Shown here one piece after another: positions 11,576 through 24,100 of a stretch of 64,000 nucleotides of DNA. Origin of the DNA: Narthecium ossifragum (taxonomy: Eukaryota > Streptophyta > Magnoliopsida > Dioscoreales > Nartheciaceae); the NCBI GenBank assembly GCA_963920575.1, contig OY986975.1:20305897-20369896 (forward strand), read 5' to 3'. Every line of letters starts with the position of its first letter. Positions within the stretch are counted from its first letter, which is position 1. The position numbers were made by a program, and so were the translations under genes. The notes beneath the pieces are model-generated. The model saw only the letters and a program-made list of their open reading frames with translations. It ran no database searches and was not told the DNA's origin.

Positions 11576-14500
11576 TTATTCGTGATAATAATCAAACACA
11601 TAATGTGGATACAACAATGAATTATCCTCCTTATAATGGAGGAGGAAGTAGCATTTGATGCAGAAATAACAAGGGTTCTCCGGTGTCCATTTATCGTCCA
11701 CCGTCATCTTCGTCGCATGGTAGATCTTGCAAACTGAGCATTTCCTATGGCGTGGCCTCATCTGAAAGCTGAGAAGAGGGTATCCTCTCTGGTCTTGAAC
11801 GTCCTCAGGGTGGATCAATCTCATGTCCCTTATCACTATAATATGCCTGCAGTTGCCCTGCATGAAGGAAATGATAACAAGATACTGTTAATCACATTTA
11901 CAAACACATGAGAGCTTGTTTTTGTTCCTGTAGCTGATCAGTATAGCCCCACGGTTTACTCACAAAAACACAAATTCATGCACACAGCCTCAAATGTTAA
12001 TATGCTATCTGATAGCATGTAGTTCTTTCCTACATGGAGCTAACTGTAAAAGATGTCTGAAGGTATGATCAGGAAAATGGAAGAAAGGATTGCTACTTGA
12101 GAGATTCCATCTATGTGCTACCTGTTAATGTCGAGGATTCTCAAACCTTCCGAAAATTCTCGATTCACTCTCAAGTTTGGGCAGTTTATCTTTCACATAG
12201 GAAGTTAAAACCTCCATGTTGCAAATTTAATTCTCAGGAGTTATCAAACAGTACCTAACTTATCTTATGCAATACAAGAAGCTTACAGCTAAGAACAGAA
12301 GGAATTGCTTGTACTGAAAGAAGAGGACGTATTAAGAATACTCAATCCAGAATGCCACAAACAAACATTTCCTTTTGATAATCGTTGCATAATTCAGAAA
12401 TAAACTGAACTTATACATGACATGTACCTGATGACAGTAGAGATACCCAGCACCTAGTTGAAACCTCAGGTCTGAAAGCCGAGTTTTGTGCATGTCCACT
12501 GCTTTAAACTTGGGCAAATTAGAAACATCTAGATCCCCTAATAGTTCTTTTTGCCTCTTCTTTAGTTCACCAGACATGATGTACTCCCATTTCTCAAGTG
12601 CCTCATTCTTGCTGCTGTTAAGCCAGTCGAATACATGTTTGCTATAATCTATGGCAGGATTTCTCAGATCATTGTAAAAGGTATCCTGCATGAAAAAGAC
12701 AGAGCATTAGGCAGCAATTATAAGCATTTAATAATATCCTCTATAATTGACATGTGATATACTTGTAGAAGGCAATACTTCGATAAGAAAATATCCAGAA
12801 GGATCATATTCCCCGGCAGTTTGCATCAGCTGATCTGTCAAGCAATAAATATTATCCCTCAACTCCGTGAGTTTTTGCGATCCTAAGACCAAAAATTCTT
12901 GGGTCTGCAAAAAAGTATAGATGAATGTAAACAATAACATAAGATTATCATGGCTTCAATCATATATTCGTAATAACATTAGATGTTAGGCTGCACCTTT
13001 TTGGAGGAACCTTTCTTGTGATAAATCTCGACACATAAAATAACTTCCGGATAACATAACGGGACATGCTCTTCAGTGTTTAGCGGCTTCACCTACTCCA
13101 TGAGAGAGTAAAGGGAAAATCAGCTTATACTAGTAGATAGAGAAAATTGATTCTACAGGATTCTTCTCAAAATAATAAATCATGATTTGAATAAACTTTC
13201 CAAACTGTCAAATTATAGAGCTTTCATGGGAGAGACTGGTACGAGGAATTAATTTGGTCGCAGCTAATATGGAAGCTTTATTTATGCACAGGACAGGTCA
13301 AATATCTACAATCATTAGATTTAGCTTCTCCACCATGACAACTGAATCCCCAGCAATTACTACTCATCAGGCTGTCAACAATACTGAACAAGGCCACAGA
13401 ATTGCAGGAAAACAGCAGTCTTAAATCACTCTGTGGCTGGAAAGCTGAAATAACCTATTAAAAGAACCCAGACTTTTCATCCCTCCTTGCCAAGAATGTA
13501 CCGTCTTTGTCCTTTCACACAGGAACCACGCTGAGAATTAAACTACAATATTGTATAATGTTTATGCACTATCTCATGCATTACATGGAGATCTAGCAAG
13601 GGTTCGAATACTACTTGCTGATTAGCAGTTAAATAAAAAAAAACATTACATGCCACAAGAAAATTACCAGCTCCTCCAAAGGCTGTGCAGTACACAATAA
13701 AAATCTCGACCTAAGTGTTGCACACACCCAATAGAAAATACAAAAACTAAACAACAGCATCCAAACAATATATAACATAACTTTAGAATATATAGCTTCA
13801 TATCTGACCTTCACTGGAGAAGTTATAAACCTGAGGGATGTCATCTTCCCCATCTTCTCTGATGTCGGTATTGGACCATCCACGAACTTAGAATTGCCAC
13901 TGGAACAGAAGTAGAGAAATAAGCAAGAGATCCATCTTCTTTCGCCAGCCAAAGTTTGCTTCACAAATAGTGACTTGGAAGTTTCAAGAGAATATCAATC
14001 CATGGCAACAGAAGCTTTATAAATCTTTCTTAAAAGGTAGGTCCTTAAAGAAGGAGTTTGTTTAAAAAATCATAATTTGAAAGTTAAACGGAATATCCAT
14101 GGCCAAATAAGCTTTTACTCTTGACGTTTTTCCTACTAATCAATCAATATACTAGAAATAGCAGTCGAGCTGCATACAGTCAGGCAACATAAATGCAAAG
14201 AATTTTAGAAAGCATGTAATGCACCTATAAGAACAGACTAACAAAGTAACCTCCACACAATTGCAACCGCTAGAAGCAAAAGTTCCTAACAGCAAAGTTA
14301 GAAAGCACAAGAAATACATCCTTCCATATTCAGTAATGGTAACACAATAATTGCATTACATGTTGCGGTGGAAACCAGATGATGCCGTGGCAATAAACAC
14401 AGGATGATACTAACAAACTCCTTATCATCCATAGAGAGAACACAGATCTCAGGACAATTCAGTTGATTTGAAATATTGTTTTTACTGTCAAAGTGATAAT

Positions 14501-17500
14501 GTTTTCTTGGATTGCATAAAACCTCATTAGTTCCAAAATGCAGATTTCAGAGTTTAAATCAGTATCACCAATCTGCAAGTTGACATAGAACTTCTTCTCA
14601 TACATAAAAGTAGAACACATAACCAGATGAAAAGTAGCTAGCAAGCCAACAACATAGGTAAACAAAGAACGGAACTAGAAAATATATATTGCATATGTAT
14701 CTGTTGAAACCTGCATAAAACCTATGACTTCTCTTCTAGAAGGGGGAAAAAATCACACATACCTGAATGAATGCAATCTTACAGCTAGTTTATCCTCGTC
14801 CTGCTTTTGCTTGATTTTTGCAAGTTGCCTCACTTTTGCAAAATAATTACCCTGATTTTTTTGCCAATAACCTACTGTTAATTTAACATAAAAAGCTCAA
14901 AAGTAAAGACTGTAGGAAAGTATGAGTGATTAAAAGCGAATCTTCATGAATTTTCATGAGAGTCTACATTATTGGCAATCGTAATATGCATAGACTTTTG
15001 TAACTGCACATAGCAGCTAATGCAAGAAACAACAAAGATAATCACAGGCAAAGAAAAGAAGAATGCGGCTTCAGCATTGCAGTAAATATGTTATCTTGTG
15101 GCGCAGAATACCTTTCTTACAGCTAAAGCCCTTCGAACCTATTTCGCATCTTTTTTAATTAAAGTATTCTATAGCCGTTATCCACCTTTCCCAGTCTTTC
15201 TGCTCAACTTGAGAACTCTCTCTGGCCACTTGCACCTTGCTACACTGATGGCCAACATCTAACAATTTTTCCCTTCCTCTATCCTCCATTTCGTTAAGCA
15301 CAATCCCTTCTCAAGTATCCATCTATATCTACCCTGTCAAACTCAACCACACACTCCTTCCAATAAATGCACATCTAAACAAAGACACTCATTCCACTTA
15401 TGCATATCTACAAACTAATATTGGCCCTTGCTATCAACATTCCGGGGAACAAATTCAAGCCAGCAACAAATTTCTTTGAGTATCTCACCATAAGTCATCA
15501 TCATTTCAGGTTCCAAACTTTGCAACACTTATGTTTCATATGTAGGAGCATATCGATCCACACATAGATAATCTGGATGTGCCAAAACGTTTAATTGTGA
15601 GTGCATATAGTAACATAGCCTTGTTGTGTCAATATCAGAGAATGACATACTAGTTCTGAAACTGGATACACAAAAAATGGCATAAGCAATCTTTATGGTA
15701 GCATAAGTGGGAAAGTTTGCCTTGTATGCACAGTCAATCTGCTTCTGCCATTCACAGACAGTATCAAAAGATCTAAACAAGCCAGGTAATGTGCAGATAT
15801 AAAATTGGAATTGTCTTCTGAAAAAAAAGCACATATAAAGAAACAGAGAAAGTATCATTTGTGTAATTCATCTAATACAAAAAGAATATGGTGACTGTGA
15901 ACACTTACCATCAAGAACTTAAATTAGTAGCCAACAATCTAGAGATCCTCTAACATGTCATCAAGAACTTTACACTTATATGGAGCAAGCAAAATATTCC
16001 CTACAACTTTTCCAAAAAAAGGTTTCCAAATTCACCAATTCTCCCTGTTAGTGAAATTTCTTAATATCTAACAAACTTGGCTAACAAATGCCCACATTAC
16101 CAAATTAAGTACTTGTTAATAGTTCAACGCTCATGCATAAGAACCTAAACAAAAACAGAAAGCAAGGAAGAGTTAGGACCAAAACTCAAAACTAGTCAAA
16201 AAATAAAAACTATAAAATTGAGTCAAACGCCAACTGAAAAGTGGAGATAAAACATACTTCTAGTTCGGCTGCTCGACTATTTCGATCAAAGAATCTCCCT
16301 CTTTTGCTACTCTTTTTCTGTTGTTTTTTATCTGAAATTTTAGCACGCTTATTCTGTTGGACTTCATTTCCTGAAATATTGGTGTCACACACTTCCAAGG
16401 AAGAACCATTGGTTGTCATGCAAGCTGTCAAACTGTTGCTTTCATTTACTGATTGTTTGGAAGAAACAATCTCTTCCCCTGAGACACATGAATGGTCCAC
16501 CTTCCTGCAAAATATTAACACAAATTTCACATTCCATACATTCTATAAAGTTCCCGTTCCTGATGCAACATTAGAAATTCTTCTTGAAGTATCAATTTCA
16601 GTCACCTATATGATAAGTGAGACAAGGCAGAATTCAACCAAATTCTACACGAAATCAGATGACTATTGAAGAGAACAAAATGTGCGGGAGATAAACACTG
16701 AAATGATGGGAAAAGTCATTAAGTACCAAGGACAACAAAGTCTTCTTTATGAGCTATAATTGAGGATTAAATCCAGTTTATGCAGAGCACAATGGATTGC
16801 AGTCCTGGTGGCACGCGCCGTGCCGGCAGCCTGCTGGCACGGTACGTGCCGCCGGCACGGATGCGTGCCGGACCGGCACGCCCCCATGCCATTCTCCTTT
16901 TTCTTCCTCCTCCTCCTCCTCCTTCTTCTTGGCACGGTACGGGGGGGTTTTCGACGCCGCTAACCCCCTGGCACGGTACGTACCGGGCGGCACGCACAGT
17001 GCCGGACCGGCACGGAAATCCATGCAGAGTACTATTGAGTTTGAAGCAATATGTGAAATGCAACCATTCCATTAAAGTCTTCTAAACATAGGCACAAGGA
17101 GTAACATCAAAGGAAACAATGGCACTGATATTTCTATGAAGAAATGAGAGCATGAGTGTGGATCCATGTCCCAATTAGGAGTAAAAAGTATGACTCTTAG
17201 TATGCATGGCTTGATATCTAGTACAAGCCTAAATAATAGATCACAGCACATTAAAATAGACACCCAAGAGTACAAGTGAGCACATCATTGACCAGAATGT
17301 ACCAAGTGAAGCATCTATCATAAGAGGAGCCTACTTATAGTCACAGGCCTTACCTGCAAGATGAATGTTTTTTCCCTAAAGTTATACAAGTCATGACTGA
17401 TGTTTTCTCTAAAATTATTCAATTCATAAGTGATTGCTATAGTTCAAAGATCATAATCAACCTCACCTTTTTCTTCCTGTAAATAGATGATTCGCTCTTC

Positions 17501-18876
17501 TTGGATCAAGAACTGCACCCTCTCAAAAGCTCTAATGATGATTACAAAACCATTAAGAGTCAACTATAAACTTACTTTACATCTGATATTTAGAAGTAAT
17601 CTACATGATGTTAGAGTACTTCCAGAATCCGAGAGAAATTGTATCAAGAATTAATCTATATGGAGGAAAAGATGAATCAGTCCCAATTTCAATATGCTTG
17701 CTATCATTAATGGAATTTATTAGATTCACCAAAGCTGGTTAGGAAACAAGCACACCAACATTAATAGCACCAAGAGTCTTCCTCTCAAGACTGCCTCCAA
17801 TTTCTTCTCTTACCAAGTAAGGTGTCTCACATGGTATGATTCATATTATCCACTAATGATCAATCACTAGTACATGGTATAGGCATGCACTCACTCTAAT
17901 GCATCGAACTCGATTTGCGATCGCTATCATAGTTGAATGTGGTGATAAATACCACTCAAAATGTAAAAACCACCTGATAAATGGCAAGGTCCTTGAGATT
18001 GCCTATAATATGATAATGCATACAATTCATCTTGTTAATTATTGATCTTGCCAATTACCTTCAACTATAGAAGGTAATGCAACAACAAAAGAAACTCATT
18101 CACATCCATTTTTCTTGCTATCAATTTGCGAGCAAGATGGCAATCAACATTTCGTCCTCTAGAGATGCATCTCGAAGAACAAAGATGCAATTATTCTCCT
18201 AGCACTATGGTAACTTGTACAAAAAATGCTGCTTCCAGAAAAAAATTCATAGATCACTTACCCACAGCAAGAATTCTCCAAATTTGGAGCTGACTCATCA
18301 ATACTTGAAACAACCTGTAAATTGTGAAAACGTAAAAAACCTTATGAAACACAACCAATGCCCCACACTAATCTCATAAAACTTGTGCCTGAAAAGGAAA
18401 ACCACCTCGAATTCTTCGTTGAGAGCCTTCTCCACCAGTTCCTCCTCCGTGAAAACCTTCAGTTCATCAACCCTAAATTAAGCACGCATATCTAAACGTC
18501 AACAAAAAGAACCACTACCTAATTTCTAACTAAGTACCCCATAACAAACGCTTACGATAGTTCATCGTCAAAATTCTCAGCGCCAGCCAATTCCACCTCC
18601 AAACTCTGAAAAAAATAAAACCATAACGTTAAATTAGGGAAAACCTCATTTAGCCGAGGCGATCACAAGAGAGATCGAACATAACGAGCAGTAATGAACC
18701 TGGATTTCTTGCAGAAGCGATGCTTTGAAGTCGGGGACGGAAGTGATCGGGCTTACGAGATTGGGGACGTAAATCGGACCTCCACGTGCGAAAGGGAGGC
18801 GGCTCCCATGGTCGTCGAACCGGTACTCCGCCGCCCCTTCCATCCCTCCCGCCATCTCCGGCGGAATCGCCTCCAT
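11576..18876 (-). CDS. snRNA-activating protein complex subunit 3 (SNAP50/SRD2-like)
   Basis: Eleven exons in minus order: 18876-18700, 18605-18556, 18472-18406, 18314-18262, 16504-16258, 14851-14763, 13899-13809, 13092-12997, 12904-12779, 12685-12428, 11857-11576. They join into a 511-aa protein with consistent phases. The C-terminal half matches the SNAPC3/SNAP50 family: [20 protein letters not shown], the region around YDPSGYF, and a Cys/His-rich end with Cys458, Cys461, His465, Cys481, Cys484 and Cys487 ([13 protein letters not shown]). The subunit binds the proximal sequence element of snRNA genes and supports Pol II and Pol III snRNA transcription; the Arabidopsis homologue is SRD2. The acidic and Lys-rich N-terminal half is poorly conserved. 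Exon 7 must end at 13809, not at the better-looking donor after 13831, because only the former keeps frame with exon 8. Intron 4 carries a GC-rich insertion at 16788-17021. Confidence 0.92.
16788..17021. repeat. GC-rich palindromic insertion in SNAP50 intron 4
   Basis: A 234-bp block of very GC-rich DNA made of overlapping GGCACG/CGTGCC palindromes sits in an AT-rich intron. GTGCCGGACCGGCAC occurs twice (about 16865 and 17000) and GGCACGGTACG three times, on either side of a CTC/CTT-rich tract (16891-16931). ATGCAGAG flanks both sides (16780-16787 and 17022-17029), which looks like an 8-bp target duplication. It is probably a small non-autonomous transposon; the family is not recognised. Open frames here on both strands are compositional. 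Confidence 0.55.
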
Positions 18877-19079
18877 CGCCGGAAACCAAAGAGGCGTCTC
18901 TCTCTCTCCAGCACCACCGTCTCCTTCTCTAGGGTTTTAGGCTCCGGAGCTTTCCTTTCGATTTTTTGACGGTTAGGATTTATAACCGTTGTCTTCGTGG
19001 TCGTTCGAGCGGCACGTGCGGGTGGGGACTGTCGTATTCGGGTCGGATCGATAGGATCTGGATAGCTAATACGACAAAA

Positions 19080-20190
19080 GGGCCGTTTAGGATTAGAAAA
19101 GGATAAATTTGTATATAGGATATAGTAAAAGTTATATGAGCAAGGGCGTTTGGATTGAGGATAAGTATGTATAAATTCCATTTATGCATCGAAATACTTT
19201 ATTCATAATCTTATATAATTATTTTTAATACTTGCATAACTTTAATGCTTGCATTTATGATAGATTTACATAGTGGATAAAGTAAAAGTTATGCAAACAT
19301 TAAGGGCCCGTTTGGATTGATGATAAGTATACATAAACCCTATTTATACATCCAAACACTTTATCCACGATCTTACATAACTACATTTAATACTTGTATA
19401 ACTTTTACTTTATCTACTATGCAAACTTATCCTATTCTCAATCCAAACGGGCTCTAAATGTAGTTATGTAAGATTATGGATAAAGTGTTTCGATGCATAA
19501 ATGGGGTTTATGCATACTTATCCTCAATCCAAACGGGGCCTAAATGTAGTTACGTAAGATTGTGAATAAAGTGTTTGGATGTATAAATATGATTTATACA
19601 TATTTATTTTCAATCAAACGGACGGATTGAGGATAAGTATACATAAACCTCATTTATGCATACAAACACTTTATTCATAATCTTACATAACTAACTTTAA
19701 TGTTTACATAACTTTTACTTTATCCAACATACAAACTTATCCTATCATCAATCCAAACGAATCCTCAGGGCCCGTTTGGATTGAGGGTAAGTATGCATAA
19801 ACCCCATTTATGCATCCAAACACTTTATCCACAATCTTATATAACTTTTTCTTTATCCGACATACAAACTTATACTATCCTCGATCCTTTAAGGGCCCGT
19901 TTGGATTGAGGATAAGTATGCATAAACCCCATTTATGCATCCAAACACTTTATCCATAATCTTACATAACTACATTTAATGCTTATATAACTTTTACTTT
20001 ATCCGACATACAAACTTATTCTATCCTCCATCCAAATGGACCCTTGGTGTTTATTTGGATTGAGACGCTAAAGTGCTTGTTTGGATTGAGAATAAAAAAT
20101 ATTTACACAGTGAATAAAATAAAAGTCATGTAAATATCAAAAGTAGTTACGCATATTTAAAGAAAAATGTTCGGATCAAACAAGCCCAAA
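19080..20190. repeat. cluster of Tourist-like MITEs
   Basis: At least seven full or partial copies of one element follow each other in both orientations. Recurring words are GGGCCCGTTTGGATTGAGG, TAAGTATGCATAAACCCC, TTTATGCATCCAAACACTTT and ATCTTACATAACTACATTTA. Copies begin near 19131, 19304, 19455 (reversed), 19543 (reversed), 19621, 19768 and 19891. The cluster fills the space between the divergently transcribed SNAP50 and bZIP genes. Confidence 0.85.
19304..19454. mobile_element. complete Tourist-like MITE, 151 bp
   Basis: The copy starts GGGCCCGTTTGGATTGA and ends TCAATCCAAACGGGCTC, near-perfect inverted repeats, and is flanked by TAA on both sides (19301-19303, 19455-19457). TAA duplication and these ends fit PIF/Harbinger-derived Tourist elements. 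It has no coding capacity. Confidence 0.8.
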
Positions 20191-21111
20191 GTCTCGGTAA
20201 GAACAGCCGCACGGTGCGGAGACCAAATTAGTCCGCTGGCAATGCCTCGAGATCCGAGTGAGCTTGTTGGCGCATATATCGTACGGTTAGGACAGCAGAG
20301 GATGACAAGATTGTTTATCTTCCTCCGAGGAGAACTTTAGTTAACTTTAAAAAGCTAACGTGGCACGTATTCGGTCCACCCGAAGATCTGGTGGGGTTGA
20401 CGGCACTTTGATCGACCACTAGTGCCACGTCATGTATATAACTTAACTACGGTGTACTTCGGGGGAGCAGTGCCAAATTTTTTTCTCGTGATTCTTGTCA
20501 CGATACGTTTCGCGTTAGTATCATCTCGTACCAACCATTTCCCCTTCTCTTCTTCTTGGGTGTTCCGAATCCTCGCTCCCTCTCGCCCTTCGAAACCCTA
20601 GAAAATTATGGGGGAAAGATAAAATTTTGACACAAAAATTGGAAAGTTGTAGATGTTTTGGTTTCGATCCGAAGGGATCTGATTACGAAACGGAGGAATC
20701 CGTTGTTGGCTCTATCTGGTAATCCCCAGATATCTCTCGTCCCTTCGAATCTTTGCTCGAATTTAATCCCTGTTCCCGTTCCTGCATCTGTTTTTAGGTC
20801 GGGTTCTGGGGGCAAAGTTCTTTGTTTTTTTCTTTTGGAATGTATGTAATGTCTATGGTTATGTTAATTAGATGTTTAACTTGCTTGGATCCGTGTAAAA
20901 GGTTTCGTTTTTAGCTCAAAAGAGATTTTTTCTTGTGTTGAATTCATCTTATTGATTGCAAGAGCTTTAAAGTCTGAGCTTTTGATCTCTTGGATGCATA
21001 TGCTGATGAGATCTCGATTCATGAAATGATGGATTGAAGTTTGGATTCTTTTTGTACAGATCCCTATGCCATTTATCTGTTGACTTGCCAGATTTGGGCT
21101 TGGCTTGATCA
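20191..21111 (+). promoter_or_regulatory. promoter and 5' leader region of the bZIP gene
   Basis: TATATAA near 20434 follows CACGTCA. From about 20540 there is a C/T-rich stretch typical of a transcribed leader. A 5' UTR intron ending at the TACAG near 21060 is plausible, but its donor could not be fixed. No other gene is seen. Confidence 0.4.
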
Positions 21112-24100
21112 ATGGAAAATGCCAAAGGGACACCAAGCTTTAAGCCCTCAGCATATGGTGGAAAACAACCGCTTCTTCCTCCTAAGAGTCCCTTCCCAGT
21201 TATATCGCCATCTTACACAGACTATGCTGCCGGGCATTCTGGTAGTTCAAGAAGTGTTGCAAAGCCGAGAGATGGGCAAAGACCCCATCAGCGCACTTCT
21301 TCCGAGAGTAAGGGTTCCTTCCCAGCTATATCACCATCTCATTCAGACTATGCTGCCGGCCATCCTGGTTGTTCAAGAAGTGTTACAAAGCCGAGAGATG
21401 GGCAAAGACACCATCAGCGCACTTCGTCCGAGAGCTTTCTTATTGAGGAGCAGCCATCTTGGCTCGACGACCTCCTTGATGAACCCGAGATGCCTGTTAG
21501 GAAAGGCACTCACAGGCGCTCATCTAGTGATTCTTTTGCATACCTAGATGGATCTAGTCTGTTCTTGAATGCAGACAATGTAGCCCAGGGGGGCTTTAAG
21601 AATAGGAGTTTAGAGCTGCTACCTTCCTGGGGTCCCCAAGAATTTGATTTCCCAACAGATGTGCGGCATTCCTCTTTCTATAATCAGATCAATGGAGTAT
21701 GGGAGTCTCCACTACGTACAGTAAGATGTCCAAGCATTCTTCCATCATCAAAGGACACGAATACACTTCCGCGGTTGACAGGTGCTGCAAAGGAGACTGC
21801 TGCATTGGCATCTGGTGGCACTCAAAGGCCAGAAGAATCCAGTCAAGATATGAAAGGTCCATCTGATGGAAGGGAAGCTTCTCAAAATAAGAATCCTCAA
21901 GCTGATAGAAGGGAAGGCTCTCAAGTTCAGAATTGTCAGTTTGAGGTGGACCAGAAGCGAGTTAAACAGTAAGTTTTTGCTCGTGACCAAGCACTAGCAA
22001 CCTTGGAGACAAATATTAGGAAAATGCCGAAGCACTAATTTCTTTTTAACTTGGCAGCATTCGAATGCACTTGGTCTGTGAATATTTATGCTTGCATCCA
22101 TTATAGTTGGCTACGTTACAAGTTAGATGCCATGCAAGTTCCTTTATGTTTATGCTTTTGCTTTTTATGCGTCACTTAAACATGATTGTTCTTGGAGATG
22201 AACTCCAAAACACATTGATTGATTAAAAGCTCATGGCACAAATTCCTAACAACATGTTCTCTATATGCTTATGCTTTGCAGTCAGTAAGTTGGTTGTGAG
22301 GCTAGTTAGAGGATTGGTTTTATCTTTTTGGAATGTTTATATCGAAATGTTTGCCACTTTTTCAGAGCTTAAAAGAGTTCTTTGTGCCATCTTGCTGTTT
22401 TTCTTTTGCTCTTTGGTTGTGATAGACCTTAGTTCTCTCTGCTTCCAGTACATATGGTGAAGCTATTAAGGGCGTGTTTGGATGCCCCGCTTGGAATGGT
22501 ATGAGTGGAATCCTTGGGACGGAATTGCATGAATTGCGGCGTCTGCTCGATTTGAGCGGACGCCGTTTATGGTATCCGGAATGGTTTTAGGAAGGCGGAT
22601 TCCGCCCATTCCTTATTTACGGCGGCTGCCAAACGCACGAATGAATGGAATCAAAATTGGCACGAATGAACGTAATCAAAATTGCGGATTCCGTCCATTC
22701 TGCCCATTCGCTCCATCCATGTTGAGCCAAACGCACCCTACATGTAGGTTCCCTTTGTCCTCCTCTTTGCGAAAGCTGTAATTATTTCTGTAAAACTTTG
22801 CCTTTAAAGTTGAAAGGGAAAGGGGAGGATGATAAATCCTTTAGAAGATCTAGAACGGATTCTGAATATTCTATTGTACATGAGATAGTCACAATCCACC
22901 AACATCAAAATAACGGGATGAGAATAATAATTAGTTGACCCGAATGTTACAGATGCTGAAGTATTTTGAATTTGTCATATAAGACCGTTTATATATCAGG
23001 CAGCTGCATGTCCGAATCTCTTCAGTCCATTGATTCCTTTGTGGGATATTAAGATGCTAGTGGTTTCAGTGGAATTGATGGGTTTGGAGCCTATTTTGTC
23101 TCTCTGCTATTCTAAAAGTGCTTTATTTCTGCTCAATCTAGCATGTCTACATTTCCCATTCTTTGAGGAAATATTTTGTGGTGAATTTTTCTGGTTATTT
23201 CATCCTTTTTGTCTCGTTTCTTGTAGGCAATTTGCTCAGAGATCCCGTGTCAGAAAGCTCCAGTATATTGCTGAACTGGAGCGAAATATTCAGGCATTGC
23301 AGGCAAGTCTTGCTAGATTCAGTGGGTCAGATTTTGGCTTCTGAAAAATTCCATTTCTGACAGCATAATCTGGTGTTGCATATGTTACTTTATAGGTGGA
23401 AATGACGGGGGTTGGAGCTGAAATTGAATTTATTGATCAGCAGAACCTTATACTGAATTTGGAGAATAAGGCCCTCAAGCAAAGACTTGACAGTCTGCAA
23501 CAGGAGCAGCTTTTGAAGTGTTGTGAGTATTGGATTTCACCTTTAACTACCTGAACTTGATGCCTTTTTGGAGCAGGGTTTGTTCAGTTCTCAGGTGCCA
23601 TGTATGAGATGTGTTGGATTTATTCTTTATTTCCTTAGTAGAGTTAAACAGATGATGATCTGACTGCTAGTTACATCATGTTTTAATGTAAAGTCTGATT
23701 TTTTTTGTTGAACTTTGTTGCCATGTTTAACTAAACCATGCTGGCTAATCCTTCAAAAAATTTGCATAATTAGTATACCTTCTGTAGGTTTTGTTAGATG
23801 AATGACAGAAACTTGCAGAGAAATGTTGTATGCAGTGGAAGATGGATAGTCTTTACAGCTGCATGAAGACCACGCTATTTGGTTTTGCTAACTGTAGAGC
23901 TGTAGTTTGCAGGTATTGACACCATCTGAGGGAGTTAGGGAAAAAGTACGGAGAGCTTCCTGACATGGAACATTGTATTATAACTTTTTAAAAAGGGTCA
24001 ATAGCTGAGCTCTTGAATTCTAGATCAATTTTGGACTGAAATTGGCATCCTTATCATACTTGAATTGAAAGCTGACATTGTTACAGTGTCAAACGTGGCA

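Noticed and set aside
13831..13899. Shorter SNAP50 exon 7 ending at the CAG|GTTTAT donor
   Set aside because: It would join to exon 8 with an immediate stop (AGG TGA); only the donor after 13809 keeps frame.
16747..17085. Arg/Pro-rich open frames in the GC-rich insertion
   Set aside because: Frames are open on both strands because of GC richness, and the block sits inside a SNAP50 intron.
19080..20190. Repeat array resembling a CRISPR or satellite
   Set aside because: Units alternate in orientation, vary in length and carry TAA-flanked inverted ends, so they are MITEs. The genome is eukaryotic.
21969..23226. Microexon restoring a canonical bZIP basic region
   Set aside because: No short AG...GT segment encoding the RILANR-like residues was seen, and the direct splice gives the KQQFAQRS sequence I recall from the At4g06598 group.
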